A stretch of 64,000 nucleotides of DNA, from positions 183,643 through 247,642 of the forward strand of contig CANCDR010000003.1 in assembly GCA_947374865.1 (NCBI GenBank), written 5' to 3'. A program made the position numbers and the translations under genes. The notes under the pieces were generated by a model. It searched no databases, had not been told where the DNA came from, and was given only the letters and a program-made list of their open reading frames with translations. Positions 9,365 to 16,814 of the stretch are shown one piece after another (position 1 is the first letter of the stretch; the number at the start of each line of letters is the position of its first letter). The stretch comes from Oxalobacteraceae bacterium (GTDB lineage Bacteria; Pseudomonadota; Gammaproteobacteria; Burkholderiales; Burkholderiaceae_D).

Positions 9365-10498
9365 ATGTCTGAACTCAGCGTGATGATGGTCGGTGATCTG
9401 GTACTCGATGAGCCAGATCCGGACTTCTTTTTTGCCCTCTCGCGGGATACCTTGCAGAGCGCCGATATCGTCGTCGGCCATGTCGAGACGCCCTATACCC
9501 TGCGTGGTAGCGAGCTGCAATCGGATGTGCCGGCCGAAGCGGCTGATCCGGCCAAAATTGCTGCCCTGGCGCGGGCGGGTTTTCATGCCGCCAGTCTGGC
9601 TGGGAACCATGTGTTCGATCGTGGTAATGAGGGCGTGGAAGACACTATCGCGGCGCTTCAACAAAACGCCATCGTACCGTTTGGTGCCGGCCTGAATTTG
9701 CAGACTGCCCGTCAGCCAGCTGTGCTCGAACGGGCAGGCAAACGGTTTGGCTTCCTGAGCTATAACTGTGTCGGCCCCAAAGATTCCTGGGCCAGCGCCA
9801 GCAAGGGTGGCTGCGCGTATGTGCATGTGCTGTCGCATTACGAACAAGAGGGCGCTAATCCCGGTGGACCGCCGCTGATCTATACCTTCGCCACGCCGGC
9901 TACTCTGGAGGCCATGCAGGCCGATATCGCTCAGCTACGCAGTCAGGTCGATGTACTGGTGGTGGCGCTGCACAAGGGTCTGGTGCATACACCGGTTACG
10001 CTGGCCATGTATGAACGACCGGTGGCCAGGGCCGCCATTGAAGCGGGCGCTGATATCGTCATTGGTCATCATCCGCATATGACGCGCGGGATTGAATTTT
10101 ACCAAGGCAAACCGATCTTTCACGGCCTGGGGAATTTCGTCACGGTGACGCGGGCCCTGAATGTGGAAGCCAACGCCCATCCGGCACGCCTGGCCTGGGC
10201 TGAACGGCGGCGCAAGCTGTTTGGCTTTACCCCCGATCCGGATAGTCAGGTCTATCCCTTCCATCCGGATTCCAAAAACACCATGATCGCCGACTGCCGT
10301 ATCGACGAGGCGGGCCGCATCAGCACCGGCTTTCGTCCCTGTCGTATTCTGCCGACCGGCCAGCCCGAGGTATTGGGTAATACCGAACGTGGCCGCGCGG
10401 TCGCCGATTACATCCTGCAGATTTCCCACGACGCCGGAATGAAGGTCGATTTCGCCTGGGACGGCGAACGCGTGATCGTCAGAGAGGCACGTGCCTGA
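9365..10498 (+). CDS. CapA-like metallophosphatase-fold protein
   Basis: 377 aa of the CapA/PgsA (poly-gamma-glutamate synthesis) family, calcineurin-like fold. Metal-site motifs are visible: MMVGDLVLDEPDPDFFF at the N-terminus, LAGNHVFDRG (Asn-His), and GHHPHMTRGIEF...HGLGNFV near residues 235-258. Unlike membrane CapA it has no signal peptide or anchor and should be cytoplasmic. Its stop shares one base with the start of the dehydratase-like gene (TGATG at 10496-10500), indicating translational coupling with cassette A. Family members in catabolic operons have no settled function; hydrolysis of a phosphorylated or amide intermediate is possible. Confidence 0.85.
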   Translation: MSELSVMMVGDLVLDEPDPDFFFALSRDTLQSADIVVGHVETPYTLRGSELQSDVPAEAADPAKIAALARAGFHAASLAGNHVFDRGNEGVEDTIAALQQNAIVPFGAGLNLQTARQPAVLERAGKRFGFLSYNCVGPKDSWASASKGGCAYVHVLSHYEQEGANPGGPPLIYTFATPATLEAMQADIAQLRSQVDVLVVALHKGLVHTPVTLAMYERPVARAAIEAGADIVIGHHPHMTRGIEFYQGKPIFHGLGNFVTVTRALNVEANAHPARLAWAERRRKLFGFTPDPDSQVYPFHPDSKNTMIADCRIDEAGRISTGFRPCRILPTGQPEVLGNTERGRAVADYILQISHDAGMKVDFAWDGERVIVREARA

Positions 10499-11679
10499 TG
10501 CCTCATTTAAAAGTAGTCGACATGCATAATGCTGGTAATGCCCCCACTGATGCACCGCTGTCGCGCCTGCGCCATGCCTATACAAATCGCCTGGAGGCGG
10601 CCCTGCAAGCCAAGCGTGCAGGTAAAAAGGTCGTAGGCTATGTTGGTAACACGGTGCCGACCGAATTGATCCTGGCTGCTGGCTGTTTTCCCCTGATGCT
10701 CTCCGGTGCGCCTGAGGAAGCCACGCCGCTGGCCGATCAATTTCTGGATGATGACTTTGATGGCGACCTGCGCTCGGTCTATCAGCGCATCGTCAGTGAA
10801 TACTTCAATTTCGTCGACCTCATCGTGATACCGCGCAGCTCGAACGGGCTGTTACATTTATATTACTTTCTGCTGGAAACGCGGCGCTTTTTACCGCAGC
10901 AGGTGTTCCCTGAAGTCGTCTTGTTCGATGTGCTCAATACGCCTTATCCATCCACCGGCGATTACGTTACTCAGCGCGTTGTCGCGCTGAAATCGGCGCT
11001 GGAGCAAAATTTTGCATGCCGAATCAGTGACGACCAATGTCGCGCAGCGATTGCCCTCGTCAATCAAAATCGGCGTGCTCTGCAAGACTTGAATGCCTTA
11101 CGCCGGCAGACAGTGTCAGCGCTGTCAGGGGCCGATTTTCTGATCGCCGTGGGTGCGGCGCAGTATATGGATCGCGCCGACCATATCGAACTCGCACACG
11201 AACTCGTCGTGCAAGCTGTGCACATGCCGAGCTTATCTGGCATGCGCCTGATGGTCAAAGGTGCGCCGCATGACAATGCCGCCTTTTATACCTTGGTGGA
11301 GTCGCTGGGCGCGCGCATCGTGGCCGACGATCACCTTACTGGTGAATCGACTATCGAACATCTGGTCGATGAAAGCATCGATCCGCTGACCGCCATCGCC
11401 CGCCATTACCATCTGCATGCACCAAGTATTCGTTCTTTTCCGCAGTCAGAACAAGACCAGCGTTTCATCGAGACCGTCATGGCGGCCAAGGTTGAAGGGG
11501 TGATTTTCTTTCACGATGAATTCGATGACACGCTTGGCTGGGATTATCCGGCGCAGAAAAAAATGCTTGATGAACTCGGCATCGCATCCGTATTTTTACA
11601 GCAGCAATCGTATCGCGCACCGGACCTGACAGCGCAGAGCGCTGCCATCCGTGATCTGCTCGCCAGGAGTCTTTCATGA
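10498..11679 (+). CDS. Cassette A: 2-hydroxyacyl-CoA dehydratase beta-like subunit, iron-sulfur cysteines missing
   Basis: 393 aa of the HgdB/BcrB/FldC fold. Family landmarks are present: NTVPTELILAAGCFPLML (res 51-68), a central Rossmann-type repeat, and VEGVIFFHDEF...LGWDYP (res 332-351) before a GIASVFLQQQ strand. In characterised members this subunit binds a [4Fe-4S] cluster with cysteines in TCD-, DDLCTG- and KFCD-type motifs. Here these read PRSSNG (112-117), DDHLTG (277-282) and EFDD (341-344). Only C63, C174 and C181 occur in the whole protein, and only C63 (AAGC) sits at a family-typical place. The gene overlaps its partner by 4 bp (ATGA at 11676). It may still bind a CoA ester; classical radical dehydration looks impossible without the cluster. 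Confidence 0.85.
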   Translation: MPHLKVVDMHNAGNAPTDAPLSRLRHAYTNRLEAALQAKRAGKKVVGYVGNTVPTELILAAGCFPLMLSGAPEEATPLADQFLDDDFDGDLRSVYQRIVSEYFNFVDLIVIPRSSNGLLHLYYFLLETRRFLPQQVFPEVVLFDVLNTPYPSTGDYVTQRVVALKSALEQNFACRISDDQCRAAIALVNQNRRALQDLNALRRQTVSALSGADFLIAVGAAQYMDRADHIELAHELVVQAVHMPSLSGMRLMVKGAPHDNAAFYTLVESLGARIVADDHLTGESTIEHLVDESIDPLTAIARHYHLHAPSIRSFPQSEQDQRFIETVMAAKVEGVIFFHDEFDDTLGWDYPAQKKMLDELGIASVFLQQQSYRAPDLTAQSAAIRDLLARSLS

Positions 11680-12974
11680 GCGAGGATAAAAAAATCCCTG
11701 CAACGGATCGCCTGCAGTCGACCTTGCTGGCCAATGAACATCAGAAGCAGGACTTCATCGGTTTTCGCAAACGGGTGATGGAAAACGGTGAGCCGTATGT
11801 CATTTCAGACGCGGTCGCGCCAGCCGAAATTTTGCATGCGATGGATATTCCTGTGGTGTCCGTCGTCTGGTATTCGGCCATCATCGCCGCCAAACAGCTG
11901 TCGCCGCATTATTTCTCCTTAATGGATCAGCTGGGCTACCACCAGCGCCTGCCGCGCTATACCAGTCTGCCAATGCTGTCGACGCTGGACAATAATCCGC
12001 AGCTCGCACCCTATGGCGGACTACCCAAGCCGATGCTGTTTTTAAATCGCTTTCGCGATGATTACGGTCAGCGGATCATGGAAAAATGGTCGCAGGCTTT
12101 CGGTGGTGTGCCTTACTTTGCGCTCGAATCGAGTTCCAGCACCGTCTTAGGTGCGCGGTGGTGGGAACGTGGTCACAATGACTGGGAGACCCTGTATGAA
12201 ACACATCGACTTGACTATCAGGTCGAGCAGCTGCAGGCGCTCACCCACACCGTAGAATCGCTGAGCGGACGCCAACTTGACCCAGCCGAACTGGTGCGTC
12301 AGATGCATCGCATTAACGAGGCCGGTGAGATCGTCGAAGAAGTACGTGACCTGATCGCACAAACCGTACCGTGTCCGGTGCCGCTGACCGAACAGCTGGC
12401 CAATGTGATGGCGCCGACCTGGGATCGCGGCAGCGAATGGTCGGTGGCGCATCTGAAAACCTACCGGGATGAAGTGCGCGCGCGGGTAGACGCTGGTATC
12501 GGCGCCTGTCAGCATGAGCGCATTCGCCTGCTCTGGGTTGGTAATGGCCTGTGGTTTAACACTAAGTTCTATCGCGCCTTTGAAGAGAAATTCGGTGCCG
12601 TGTTTGTGTGGTCGATGTATTCCAACTTTCTGTCCGATGGCTACCGTCGTTATTTTTCCGACGCGCCAGGTCAGGTCATGCGTGCCTTGGCTTCGCGCCA
12701 TATCAGCATGAATGAGCAGTTGCATTTACCGCCTTGGATGGCGGACTGGATCATTGAACAGGCGCGGCTGTATGGCGCACATGGCGCGGTCATGCTGGTG
12801 CCGGAAAATGATCGTATGGCCTCCTTTGGCTCGCGCATGACCAAGCTGGCATTGGAAGCGGCCGGCATACCGGTGGTGGAATTACACGCCAATATGGTCG
12901 ACGCGCGCGAATGGGATGACGAAAAAATGACCCACCTGGTCGAAGAATTCCTTACTACCCGCATCAAGCGTTAA
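11676..12974 (+). CDS. Cassette A: 2-hydroxyacyl-CoA dehydratase alpha-like subunit, iron-sulfur cysteines missing
   Basis: 432 aa, same fold family as its partner but the larger (HgdA/BcrC-like) subunit. Landmarks: YVISDAVAPAEILHAMDIP (41-59), GVPYFALESSSS (144-154), LSGRQLDPAELVRQMHRINEA, and a final AAGIPVVELHANMVDAREW (395-413). Only two cysteines exist, C233 (VPCPVP) and C278, and neither lies in the classical cluster motifs. The place of the usual C-terminal NRSCK-type motif reads VPENDRMAS (375-383). The segments RGSEWSVAH and GLWxNTxFYRAFEE are shared with the cassette B paralogue and may mark the new active site. A CaiB/BaiF CoA-transferase follows 27 bp later. Confidence 0.83.
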   Translation: MSEDKKIPATDRLQSTLLANEHQKQDFIGFRKRVMENGEPYVISDAVAPAEILHAMDIPVVSVVWYSAIIAAKQLSPHYFSLMDQLGYHQRLPRYTSLPMLSTLDNNPQLAPYGGLPKPMLFLNRFRDDYGQRIMEKWSQAFGGVPYFALESSSSTVLGARWWERGHNDWETLYETHRLDYQVEQLQALTHTVESLSGRQLDPAELVRQMHRINEAGEIVEEVRDLIAQTVPCPVPLTEQLANVMAPTWDRGSEWSVAHLKTYRDEVRARVDAGIGACQHERIRLLWVGNGLWFNTKFYRAFEEKFGAVFVWSMYSNFLSDGYRRYFSDAPGQVMRALASRHISMNEQLHLPPWMADWIIEQARLYGAHGAVMLVPENDRMASFGSRMTKLALEAAGIPVVELHANMVDAREWDDEKMTHLVEEFLTTRIKR

Positions 12975-13001
12975 ATCCTATTTTTTTAAAAGTGATGCCC
13001 C

Positions 13002-14255
13002 ATGAATCAGAATACTGAAAATTTACCCAGGCCTTTAGAAGGCGTGACGATCCTTGATCTCACCACTGCCTTGGCAGGTCCTTATGCCACCTTACTGCTG
13101 GCCGGCCTCGGTGCGCGCGTCATCAAGGTGGAAAATCCTAAAAATCCCGATTCGGCGCGCACCAATTCGCCTTACCTTGGGCGGGACGGCATCAAGGTCG
13201 CCAAAGAATATCCCGATGATTTATCGCTCGCCATGCTTGAACGCGGACGGAACAAGGAAGCCATCACGCTTAACATGAAGCATGCTGCTTCGCGGGCGAT
13301 CTTTTTCGATCTCGTAAAAAAAGCCGATGTGGTCGTAGAAAATTACAGCGCCGGCGTAGCCGATCGCCTTGGTATTGGCTATCAGGCCTGTGCCGCGGTT
13401 AATCCAAAGATCGTCTTCACCTCCATCAGTGGCTTTGGCGCCAACGTGAATCCCAAGCAGAACAAGGCGATGGACAACATCGTTCAGGCCATGAGCGGCA
13501 TGATGATGACCTCGGGTGAGGAAGGCACGCCACCGGTACGCGTCGGCGTGCCCTTTGGCGATCTGACTGCGCCCATGTTTGCCACCATCGGCACCCTGGC
13601 CGCCATCATGCAGGCCCGTTCCACCGGCATTGGTCAGCATGTCGATGTGTCGCTGCTGGGCGCGCTGAGCGCACTGGTGGCAGCAGAACCGTTTGACATG
13701 ATGATCAAGCTCGGCCGGCAAACACGCTCAGGTAATTTCATGGCCCGCTTAGCCCCCTTTGGTGTCTTCCCGACGCTGGATGGTTATATCTCGATCTGCG
13801 CACCCAAGGATGAATTTGTTCTCGGCCTATTCAAGGCAATGCAGCGCACCGATCTGCTTAGCGATGATCGCTTTTCCAGTCGCGATGGCCGGGTGACCAA
13901 TCATATCCAATTGCACGACATGGTGAGCCAATGGACGCGCACCATGACGACCGCCGTGGCGGCCGATTTATTAGCCGACCATAACGTGCCCAACGGACCG
14001 GTGCGTCTGCCAGAGGAAGCCATGCGCGATCCGAATGTGCTCATGCGCGGCGAAACGACCAAGCTCGAACATCCGATTTATGGCGCTGTCGAAGACATCG
14101 TCGTTGGTGGTCTGCCGATCCGCATGTCCGGATCCTTTGCCGGCTTTGATCGATCCGCCGTCACGCTGGGGGCGAGTAATGATGCGGTGTATGGCGAACT
14201 GCTCGGCTACAGTGCAGAAAAAATCGACGAACTCAAACGCGATGGCGCGATTTGA
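13002..14255 (+). CDS. Cassette A: class III CoA-transferase (CaiB/BaiF family)
   Basis: 417 aa. Typical N-terminus GVTILDLTTALAGPYAT and GLGARVIKVENP, then VVENYSAGVADRLGIGY and NPKIVFTSISGFG. The catalytic aspartate, which forms a mixed anhydride with the acyl group in formyl-CoA transferase, corresponds to D187 in VGVPFGDLTAP. The enzyme moves CoA between carboxylic acids and would load the substrate of the neighbouring dehydratase-like pair. It lies 27 bp after that pair and 81 bp before an MFS gene on the same strand. Two paralogues occur in this window (21312-22463 and 32591-33763). Confidence 0.93.
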   Translation: MNQNTENLPRPLEGVTILDLTTALAGPYATLLLAGLGARVIKVENPKNPDSARTNSPYLGRDGIKVAKEYPDDLSLAMLERGRNKEAITLNMKHAASRAIFFDLVKKADVVVENYSAGVADRLGIGYQACAAVNPKIVFTSISGFGANVNPKQNKAMDNIVQAMSGMMMTSGEEGTPPVRVGVPFGDLTAPMFATIGTLAAIMQARSTGIGQHVDVSLLGALSALVAAEPFDMMIKLGRQTRSGNFMARLAPFGVFPTLDGYISICAPKDEFVLGLFKAMQRTDLLSDDRFSSRDGRVTNHIQLHDMVSQWTRTMTTAVAADLLADHNVPNGPVRLPEEAMRDPNVLMRGETTKLEHPIYGAVEDIVVGGLPIRMSGSFAGFDRSAVTLGASNDAVYGELLGYSAEKIDELKRDGAI

Positions 14256-14336
14256 TGCGTTTGTCAGTAAAGCTATGCATCGCATAAAAAAATAAAGCAG
14301 GTTTTAATCAGCAACGACTATGAGGGAGACAAAGAA

Positions 14337-15569
14337 ATGATGATAGATGACACAGTGCCCCAGCCGGCACCGAATCGCCGATGGGTCATATTGTATGTGG
14401 CCGTCGTGATCGCCATGATGGCGATGCAAATGTCGAGCCTGGGCTTTTCGCCCTTGCTGCCAGCAATTCAAAAAGAGTTTGCGATGACGTACTCGCAGAT
14501 GGGCACCTTCACCGGCATCTATGGCCTGGTGGCCCTGGTCGTCAGTGTGCCAGCCGGTATATTGGCTAAACAGTATGGTGAAAAGCGGATCATGGCGATC
14601 GGTCTTTCCATTCTGGCGATCGGCTTATTTACCCTGAGTCTGGCAGAAAATTATGCGCAGGGTCTGAGTGCCCGCGCCTTATGGATTTTTGGCTATCGTC
14701 TGGCGTTCGTGTGTGTGATGACGGCGATTGCCTTGACCGTACCGCCGCAATACAAGGGCCGCTCGATGGGCATACTGGGTGCGATGTCGGCACTAGCTAC
14801 CGTGCTGGGCGCGCCGTTTTGCGCGGAAATTGCCGCCACGCTTGGCTGGCGTCACGCCATCATGGCTTTTGGTGGCATGGCGCTGTTGGGGATGTTGTTG
14901 TTCGTGAGTTTTTATCAGCAGCGTCCGGAAGTCGTCAGCGCCGGTGCGCAGGGTGCAGGCAAATCGCAAGGCGCGTTTTCCGCCTTTCGGGTACCGATCG
15001 TGTGGTGCATTCCACTGCTGGGCCTGACCAATGCAGGCGGCTTTGCGGCGACCTTCTTTTTACCGTCCGTCCTCAAGGCAGAATTTAATCTCACGGCGAC
15101 TGCCGCAGCAGGGGTGATCAGCGCCGCCTACATCACGGCGATTTTTGTCAATCCCTTGTGTGGCTATCTGGCTGACCGGTTTAATCGCTGGAATGTCCTG
15201 GCCTGCATGATGGCGTTGATGATTCCCGCCAGTCTGGCCATGACGTCCCATAATCTGTTCGTCTTTGAAGTGTCGGCGGCTTTCCTGATTTCGCTCGGAC
15301 TGTCGGCGACTAATCAGCTTTATCCGACCGTAGCTGAACTCATGCGCGGGCGCGATGTGGGTCCCCTGATGGGCATCACCGCATTAGGTGGCGGTATATT
15401 TGGTTACCTTGGCCCGCAGGTACTGGGCTGGCTGCGTGATGCGTCAGGTGGCTTTTCAGCCGGCTGGTACACCTTGACGGGCGTGGCGACGTTCTCCATG
15501 TGTCTGATTCTGTTTTTGAAAAACTATGCCGACCGGCAGAATGAAAAATTTGCTGCTCATACAGCATGA
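14337..15569 (+). CDS. MFS transporter
   Basis: 410-residue major facilitator with 12 predicted membrane segments and a cytosolic N-terminus (PAPNRRWVILYVAVVIAMMAMQ). GAGGGAGA lies about 8 bp before the ATG at 14337; a second ATG follows directly at 14340. It closes the + strand run starting at the P450. The sequence does not show a family-specific motif clear enough to name a substrate. Position after the CoA-transferase suggests import of the acid used by cassette A, or export of a product. Confidence 0.88.
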   Translation: MMIDDTVPQPAPNRRWVILYVAVVIAMMAMQMSSLGFSPLLPAIQKEFAMTYSQMGTFTGIYGLVALVVSVPAGILAKQYGEKRIMAIGLSILAIGLFTLSLAENYAQGLSARALWIFGYRLAFVCVMTAIALTVPPQYKGRSMGILGAMSALATVLGAPFCAEIAATLGWRHAIMAFGGMALLGMLLFVSFYQQRPEVVSAGAQGAGKSQGAFSAFRVPIVWCIPLLGLTNAGGFAATFFLPSVLKAEFNLTATAAAGVISAAYITAIFVNPLCGYLADRFNRWNVLACMMALMIPASLAMTSHNLFVFEVSAAFLISLGLSATNQLYPTVAELMRGRDVGPLMGITALGGGIFGYLGPQVLGWLRDASGGFSAGWYTLTGVATFSMCLILFLKNYADRQNEKFAAHTA

Positions 15570-15578
15570 TATAAACAC

Positions 15579-15663
15579 GGTGGGCACGACATTTCGTGCC
15601 CACCTTGAACGTCTATTTCACCTTGCTCCGCGTGGGCACAAAAGCACTGCCTCCCCTAAGGTG
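15579..15663. repeat. Dispersed composite palindromic repeat, copy 1 (full)
   Basis: A hairpin GGTGGGCACGA / TCGTGCCCACC with a 4-nt loop (15579-15604, 11-bp perfect stem) is followed by TTGAACGTCTATTTC and then CCGCGTGGGCACAAAAGC...CCTAAGG. The same arrangement occurs at 36690-36775, with half copies at 35419-35457 and 41621-41655. Here it sits between convergent genes and its right end includes the stop codon of the hydrolase gene. It probably also serves as a bidirectional terminator. Confidence 0.85.
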
Positions 15664-16660
15664 CAGGCTTGATTTGCGCGGTGTGCTGGCTAGTAAATTT
15701 TTGTACTTCACTGATCACCCGATCCTGCATTTCGTAGTGGATCCCATGACCTGCACCGTTTATCGTGACGCTGCTGATCTGCGGATTTGTGCGCACCATT
15801 TCCTGTGCAATCGGCGCAGGTACCAGACCCCGCTCGGCACGCAACAGTAAGGTCGGCATGGTTAATGCGCGTACCAGCGGCCATGGGTGGGTGAACCCTG
15901 CGCCACGCACGGTTTTCCACAGTCCCAGCACGTCGTTGCGGGCATGCACTGTGCCATCAGCATGACGGACGAAGCGGCTTTCCAAGACAGCATGGGTGTG
16001 CTGGGCTGCGCTGCGCATTGTTTCATTAGCAGCCATCTCATTCCATGAACCGTAAACTTTCGGCTGCGGTGCGGGTGTTGGTGTGCCAGCAAAATAAGTC
16101 TGCCCCGGATTAGCTGGAGGGAGGGTGCCATCGCTTAAGGTGGTAGGGCCGCCATCTTCGAGGATGAGCAGCGCGGTGTGCCCTGCATTACTGGCAGCGT
16201 AAGCAATGCCAACAACGGCGCCATAGGAGTGTCCGTAGAGAACAAAGCGATCTAATTGCATGGCGCTGACAAATTGGGTCAGATCGTCGACGGTGCTCTC
16301 AACAGTGTAGTCGCCATCCGGCGCCCAGTCACTAAGTCCAGAGCCACGAAAATCGAGCGCATAGACGCGATAATCGCGCGCCAATTCTTCTGCAAACTGA
16401 ATGGATTCTGCAGCAGTTCCACCCTTGCCGTGCATGAGAATTAAAACAGGTTTGTTCGACGCACCAAAGGTCAGGAATGAAAGTCGCCGACCATTATTGA
16501 GCACGACATCACTACGGACTGGCTGCGCCGGCACTTGGGCTTTGCTGGTGGAATTTGTCGCAGCCACTGCGGAAGTTGAAACCGGTAAACCGAGGGAAAA
16601 AAACAGCGCGCCGAGTATCGGTGCGAGGGAAAAAATATGCTGTAACTTACGTGATTTCAT
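15656..16660 (-). CDS. Secreted alpha/beta hydrolase
   Basis: 334 aa with a signal peptide (about 1-34, ending SAVAAT). HGKGG (77-81) is the oxyanion-hole segment, LDFRGSGLSDW a typical cap-proximal strand, GHSYGA carries nucleophile S145, and GAGHGIHYEM near the C-terminus supplies the catalytic His. This is the epoxide hydrolase/proline iminopeptidase-like branch, whose substrates cannot be told from sequence. GAGGTAGG precedes the ATG. It lies downstream of the TonB receptor gene on the same strand, but a strong terminator separates them, so it probably has its own promoter. Confidence 0.88.
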   Translation of the reverse strand: MKSRKLQHIFSLAPILGALFFSLGLPVSTSAVAATNSTSKAQVPAQPVRSDVVLNNGRRLSFLTFGASNKPVLILMHGKGGTAAESIQFAEELARDYRVYALDFRGSGLSDWAPDGDYTVESTVDDLTQFVSAMQLDRFVLYGHSYGAVVGIAYAASNAGHTALLILEDGGPTTLSDGTLPPANPGQTYFAGTPTPAPQPKVYGSWNEMAANETMRSAAQHTHAVLESRFVRHADGTVHARNDVLGLWKTVRGAGFTHPWPLVRALTMPTLLLRAERGLVPAPIAQEMVRTNPQISSVTINGAGHGIHYEMQDRVISEVQKFTSQHTAQIKPAP

Positions 16661-16697
16661 TACCTACCTCATTGAAGATCAAGCCATGATTGTAACG

Positions 16698-16747
16698 AAA
16701 AAAAATCGCACATCAAATCGCCTGAGCAGGCGACGTAATGTGCGATT
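16698..16747 (-). terminator. Rho-independent terminator of the TonB receptor gene
   Basis: Read on the minus strand: a 10-bp perfect stem AATCGCACAT / ATGTGCGATT (16738-16747 with 16704-16713) encloses an inner GCCTG/CAGGC pairing and runs straight into eight T residues (16705-16698). It lies about 70 bp after the receptor stop. Confidence 0.9.
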
Positions 16748-16814
16748 CAGTGCAACGCAGTTCACAACGCAGTTCTGAACACAATGCGCGGCAAACTAAG
16801 CAGCTAATGTCCGC

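Noticed and set aside
15596..15850. Open frames running through the palindromic repeat and the antisense of the hydrolase
   Set aside because: They overlap a well-supported gene on the other strand, lack ribosome sites and show no family features.
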